A DNA stretch of 64,000 nucleotides. Origin: Alcanivorax sp. DSM 26293. Its GTDB lineage: Bacteria > Pseudomonadota > Gammaproteobacteria > Pseudomonadales > Alcanivoracaceae. The translations under genes and the position numbers were made by a program. Under the pieces are notes generated by a model, which did no database searches, was not told the origin of the DNA, and worked only from the letters and a program-made list of their open reading frames with translations. The stretch lies in NCBI RefSeq assembly GCF_900107995.1, contig NZ_FNUM01000005.1, forward strand, positions 62,001 through 126,000, written 5' to 3'. This document shows positions 61,633-64,000 of this stretch, piece by piece (positions within the stretch are counted from its first letter, which is position 1; each line of letters opens with the position of its first letter).

Positions 61633-63907
61633 ACTGTCTCCTGTATCCCGGAATACTGCGCTCCAGCAGGGCATCCACCTGGCCGCCGAAGCCACCCAGG
61701 CCGACCATCTGGATCTGTAACCAGATGGTGCTGTCCGCCTCCAGATCGCCGTCGCCGTCATCGTCCACCAGCTCCCGCTGACTCAGCAGGCGCAGTTTCC
61801 AGCAGCAATTGCGGTATTCGGCCCCGGCGATGGTTTCCAGAGTGCGCTTGTTTTCCAGGTCGTACATCCAGCGGCCCACCATGCGCCAGTGGCGATGTAT
61901 TGGCAGGATGCCGCTGATTTCCGATTCGCGGATGTCGTCTTCGGGGCGGTCGTGATAACCCAGATTGACCACCCGGCGTTCCCGGTCGTTGTAACCGATC
62001 TGGAAGCTGGAGCGTTCCCGCTCGTTTTCTTCCAGATCCCATTGGGCTTCAGTGTAGAGGTACCAGTCGCGGGCAAAGTTCCATCGGGCGTCGCCCACCA
62101 GTGGTGTCTGGTCATCGGTGGGGTCTTCCACGGTCTGTTCGGTGGTTACCTTGCGATCTTCGAAGTAGAACCCCTGGGCCACCCGCAGCCGCAGCTGTTC
62201 CCGGCCGGTGGCATCATGGAGGAAACGGCTGGTCAGGCCCAGCGCCAGTTTTTCCTCATCGCCGATGCGGTCATAGCCGATAAAACGGTTTTCCCGGAAC
62301 AGGGAGTTGTAGGAAAAGGTGAGCTCGCGGCTGTCAAAGTTGGGCAGGAAGTCCTGATTCTTGTAGGCCACCTTGTTGACGAACAGACGCGGTTCCAGGG
62401 TCTGGGTGTAATCCTCGCCGAGCCAGCGGCTGGGGCGCTCGAAGAACAGACCGGAGTCCAGGCTGGCGCCCCAGGTAGTGATATCCGGATTGTCCTCGGC
62501 GTTGGCGTCCACGCTGTCCAGCTCATAACGGGTGTGATATAGCCGGGCGCGGGGTTCCAGATAGCCCCAGGGCTTCTGCAGGCGCAGGTTCAGGGCCGGG
62601 GCCGCGTGGGCGCGCAGGCCGGTGGCCTTGCCGCTGTCATCGGAACCGCTGCGCTCGAAGGAGGTGATGTCCGACAGCCACAGACCCTTGAGAGGGCCAT
62701 ACAGGGTGGGATCGCCGGTGAGCTGCAGCTGGGGCAGACGGCGGTAGGGCAGGTCCTGATCCTCCAGGGTCGGGTCGATGGTCTGCCAGGACTGCATGCG
62801 CCCCAGTACCTGCCAGGTGCGACCGTAATAGCGGGCTTCCGCCAGTCGGGGCAGGTGCGTCTGGGAGCTGATCTCCAGACCGGTATCCAGATCCTTGAAG
62901 TAGAAGTCGTCCGACACATAGTTGAAGTCGGTCTTCAGGTTCCAGCGGTTGATATTGCCCCGGTGGCTCCAGCGGGCCACCTGGCGGTCTTCATCGTCAA
63001 ACTTGCGGTCGTTGAACAGCACCCCGTAGCTGATGTCGCCTTCGCCCCAGGGCGTCAGATAGCGGAATTCGGAGTCCACCCCTTCGCCGCGGCCATCAAT
63101 AAAGCGGGGCCCGATGGTGGCATCCAGCTGTGGGTGGATGTTCACGTAGATCGGTTGGGTAATATCCAGGCCGCCGCTGCTGTCGCCGATGGCGATGGTG
63201 GGGAACAGCAGGCCGGTCTTGCGCCGGTCATCAATGGGGAAGGTCAGCCAGGGCAGCCAGAAAATCGGCATGCTTTTGACTTTCAGCACCACATTGTTGG
63301 CTTCGCCCCAGCCCTTTTCCCGGTCCAGGAAAATCCGCTCCCCTTCCAGTGACCAGCCATTGGAGCCTGGCGCACAGGTGGTATAGGAGCCACGGGTAAT
63401 GGTGGTGGTGGTCTCATTGAGGAAGATGTAGTCGGCGCTGCCCCGTGCGGCGGTGTTGAACAGGGAATAGCGCACCCCCAGCAGGCTGCCTTCCTTGCGG
63501 CGGGTCTGGCCGCTCATGCTGGAGGCAATAAAGGTGGCCTGGTCGCTTTCCAGACGCATGCCGTTTTCCAGCTGGAACTTGCCCGTGGCCTGGTCCAGTT
63601 GGGCGCTGTCGGTGGTAATGCGGCTGCCGGGCTGTTCGATCAGCACGTCGCCATCCAGCTCGATCAGGCCATTCTGCGACATGGTGGAGTGGTCAGCGGT
63701 GACCACGGTGTCGCTGCCTTCCACAGGAATGCCCACGGCGGGGTTATAGTAGATGCCGCCACACCATTCCGGAATGCTGCGCTGTTGCACGGCGGGGAAC
63801 GTGGCCATTTCTTCGCGGTCAACCCAGTTGAGGTCGTTGTCCGCGGTACTGGTGCCTGCCAGAAGCAGCAGGCCAGGGATCAGAATTCGTTGTACGGGCA
63901 GTGGCAT
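61625..63907 (-). CDS. lptD: LPS-assembly outer-membrane protein LptD
   Basis: A 760-residue outer-membrane barrel that inserts LPS. Start ATG at 63907 chosen because it gives a signal peptide (ILIPGLLLLAGTSTA); an upstream ATG at 63997 extends it without similarity. N-terminal CGGIYYNP, the OstA domain (SDTVVTADHSTMSQNGLIEL), and the C-terminal NCCW Cys pair for the disulfides. The stop overlaps surA by 8 bp. Confidence 0.95.
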   Translation of the reverse strand: MPLPVQRILIPGLLLLAGTSTADNDLNWVDREEMATFPAVQQRSIPEWCGGIYYNPAVGIPVEGSDTVVTADHSTMSQNGLIELDGDVLIEQPGSRITTDSAQLDQATGKFQLENGMRLESDQATFIASSMSGQTRRKEGSLLGVRYSLFNTAARGSADYIFLNETTTTITRGSYTTCAPGSNGWSLEGERIFLDREKGWGEANNVVLKVKSMPIFWLPWLTFPIDDRRKTGLLFPTIAIGDSSGGLDITQPIYVNIHPQLDATIGPRFIDGRGEGVDSEFRYLTPWGEGDISYGVLFNDRKFDDEDRQVARWSHRGNINRWNLKTDFNYVSDDFYFKDLDTGLEISSQTHLPRLAEARYYGRTWQVLGRMQSWQTIDPTLEDQDLPYRRLPQLQLTGDPTLYGPLKGLWLSDITSFERSGSDDSGKATGLRAHAAPALNLRLQKPWGYLEPRARLYHTRYELDSVDANAEDNPDITTWGASLDSGLFFERPSRWLGEDYTQTLEPRLFVNKVAYKNQDFLPNFDSRELTFSYNSLFRENRFIGYDRIGDEEKLALGLTSRFLHDATGREQLRLRVAQGFYFEDRKVTTEQTVEDPTDDQTPLVGDARWNFARDWYLYTEAQWDLEENERERSSFQIGYNDRERRVVNLGYHDRPEDDIRESEISGILPIHRHWRMVGRWMYDLENKRTLETIAGAEYRNCCWKLRLLSQRELVDDDGDGDLEADSTIWLQIQMVGLGGFGGQVDALLERSIPGYRRQYD

Positions 63908-64000
63908 CGGCTGCTCAGAACAGGTAAAAAGGCCGTTTTGCACCGCGCGGATAACTGGCGCGGTAAAAGCGGCAGTGTAATGGAACAAGGAAGGCAATGC

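Noticed and set aside
60481-61917. Plus-strand 478-codon frame opposite surA/lptD
   Set aside because: Shadow frame; both minus-strand genes are conserved.

Overview
The window looks like chromosomal DNA of a marine gammaproteobacterium, most likely Alcanivorax/Alloalcanivorax or a close relative. The rpsU-yqeY-dnaG-rpoD block, the lptD-surA-pdxA-rsmA-apaG-apaH block, a short intergenic repeat family (TGTAGGAGCG-type REP) and a hydroxamate lipopeptide siderophore cluster all fit. The genus is an inference; gene content alone does not prove it.

Positions 1-19,615 hold the distal part of a siderophore locus, read left to right. Two NRPS genes (the first cut by the window edge) are followed by a TonB-dependent receptor behind a Fur-box-like site, an N-acetyltransferase, an ornithine/lysine N-monooxygenase and an FhuF-type ferric-siderophore reductase. 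A convergent phosphopantetheinyl transferase and a DUF808 membrane protein follow. The module order (epimerase end, hydroxyornithine-like, serine, hydroxyornithine-like, epimerase, thioesterase) fits an amphibactin-type product.

Positions 19,726-38,862 are a 19.1-kb element integrated at the 3' end of a tRNA-Ile2(CAU) gene. It is bounded by a perfect 46-bp direct repeat, with a tyrosine integrase next to the intact tRNA. The left third is cargo and debris: broken antitoxins, a umuC fragment, an IS66 relic, a cupin plus chlorite-dismutase-like pair, and a full IS66-family element. The middle is a defence block: a Panacea (SocA-like) toxin-antitoxin pair and a three-gene ABC-3C system (nuclease-like effector, small middle component, DUF2326 ATPase). 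The right third is related to IncP plasmids: trbJ-trbK-trbL, a TraI relaxase, TraJ, an RP4-like oriT, three tiny paralogous genes, a RepA-type initiator and regulators. Five perfect copies of TTTAGCCGCTAAA, the consensus of the IncP KorB operator, sit before trbJ, traI and each tiny gene. No korB, coupling protein or remaining mating-pore genes are present. I read the element as a possible satellite that senses, and is mobilised by, an IncP-like helper plasmid.

Positions 38,817-64,000 are conserved chromosome: tRNA-Ile2, rpoD, dnaG, yqeY, rpsU, tsaD, plsY, folB, folK, two DUF4124 proteins, a pteridine-reductase-like SDR, cca, an EamA transporter, the ycgB-yeaH-prkA stress operon, and apaH-apaG-rsmA-pdxA-surA-lptD. 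Intergenic spaces here carry REP/REPIN and other long hairpins and one candidate small RNA. Some REP sequence has also been absorbed in frame into the NRPS coding sequence.
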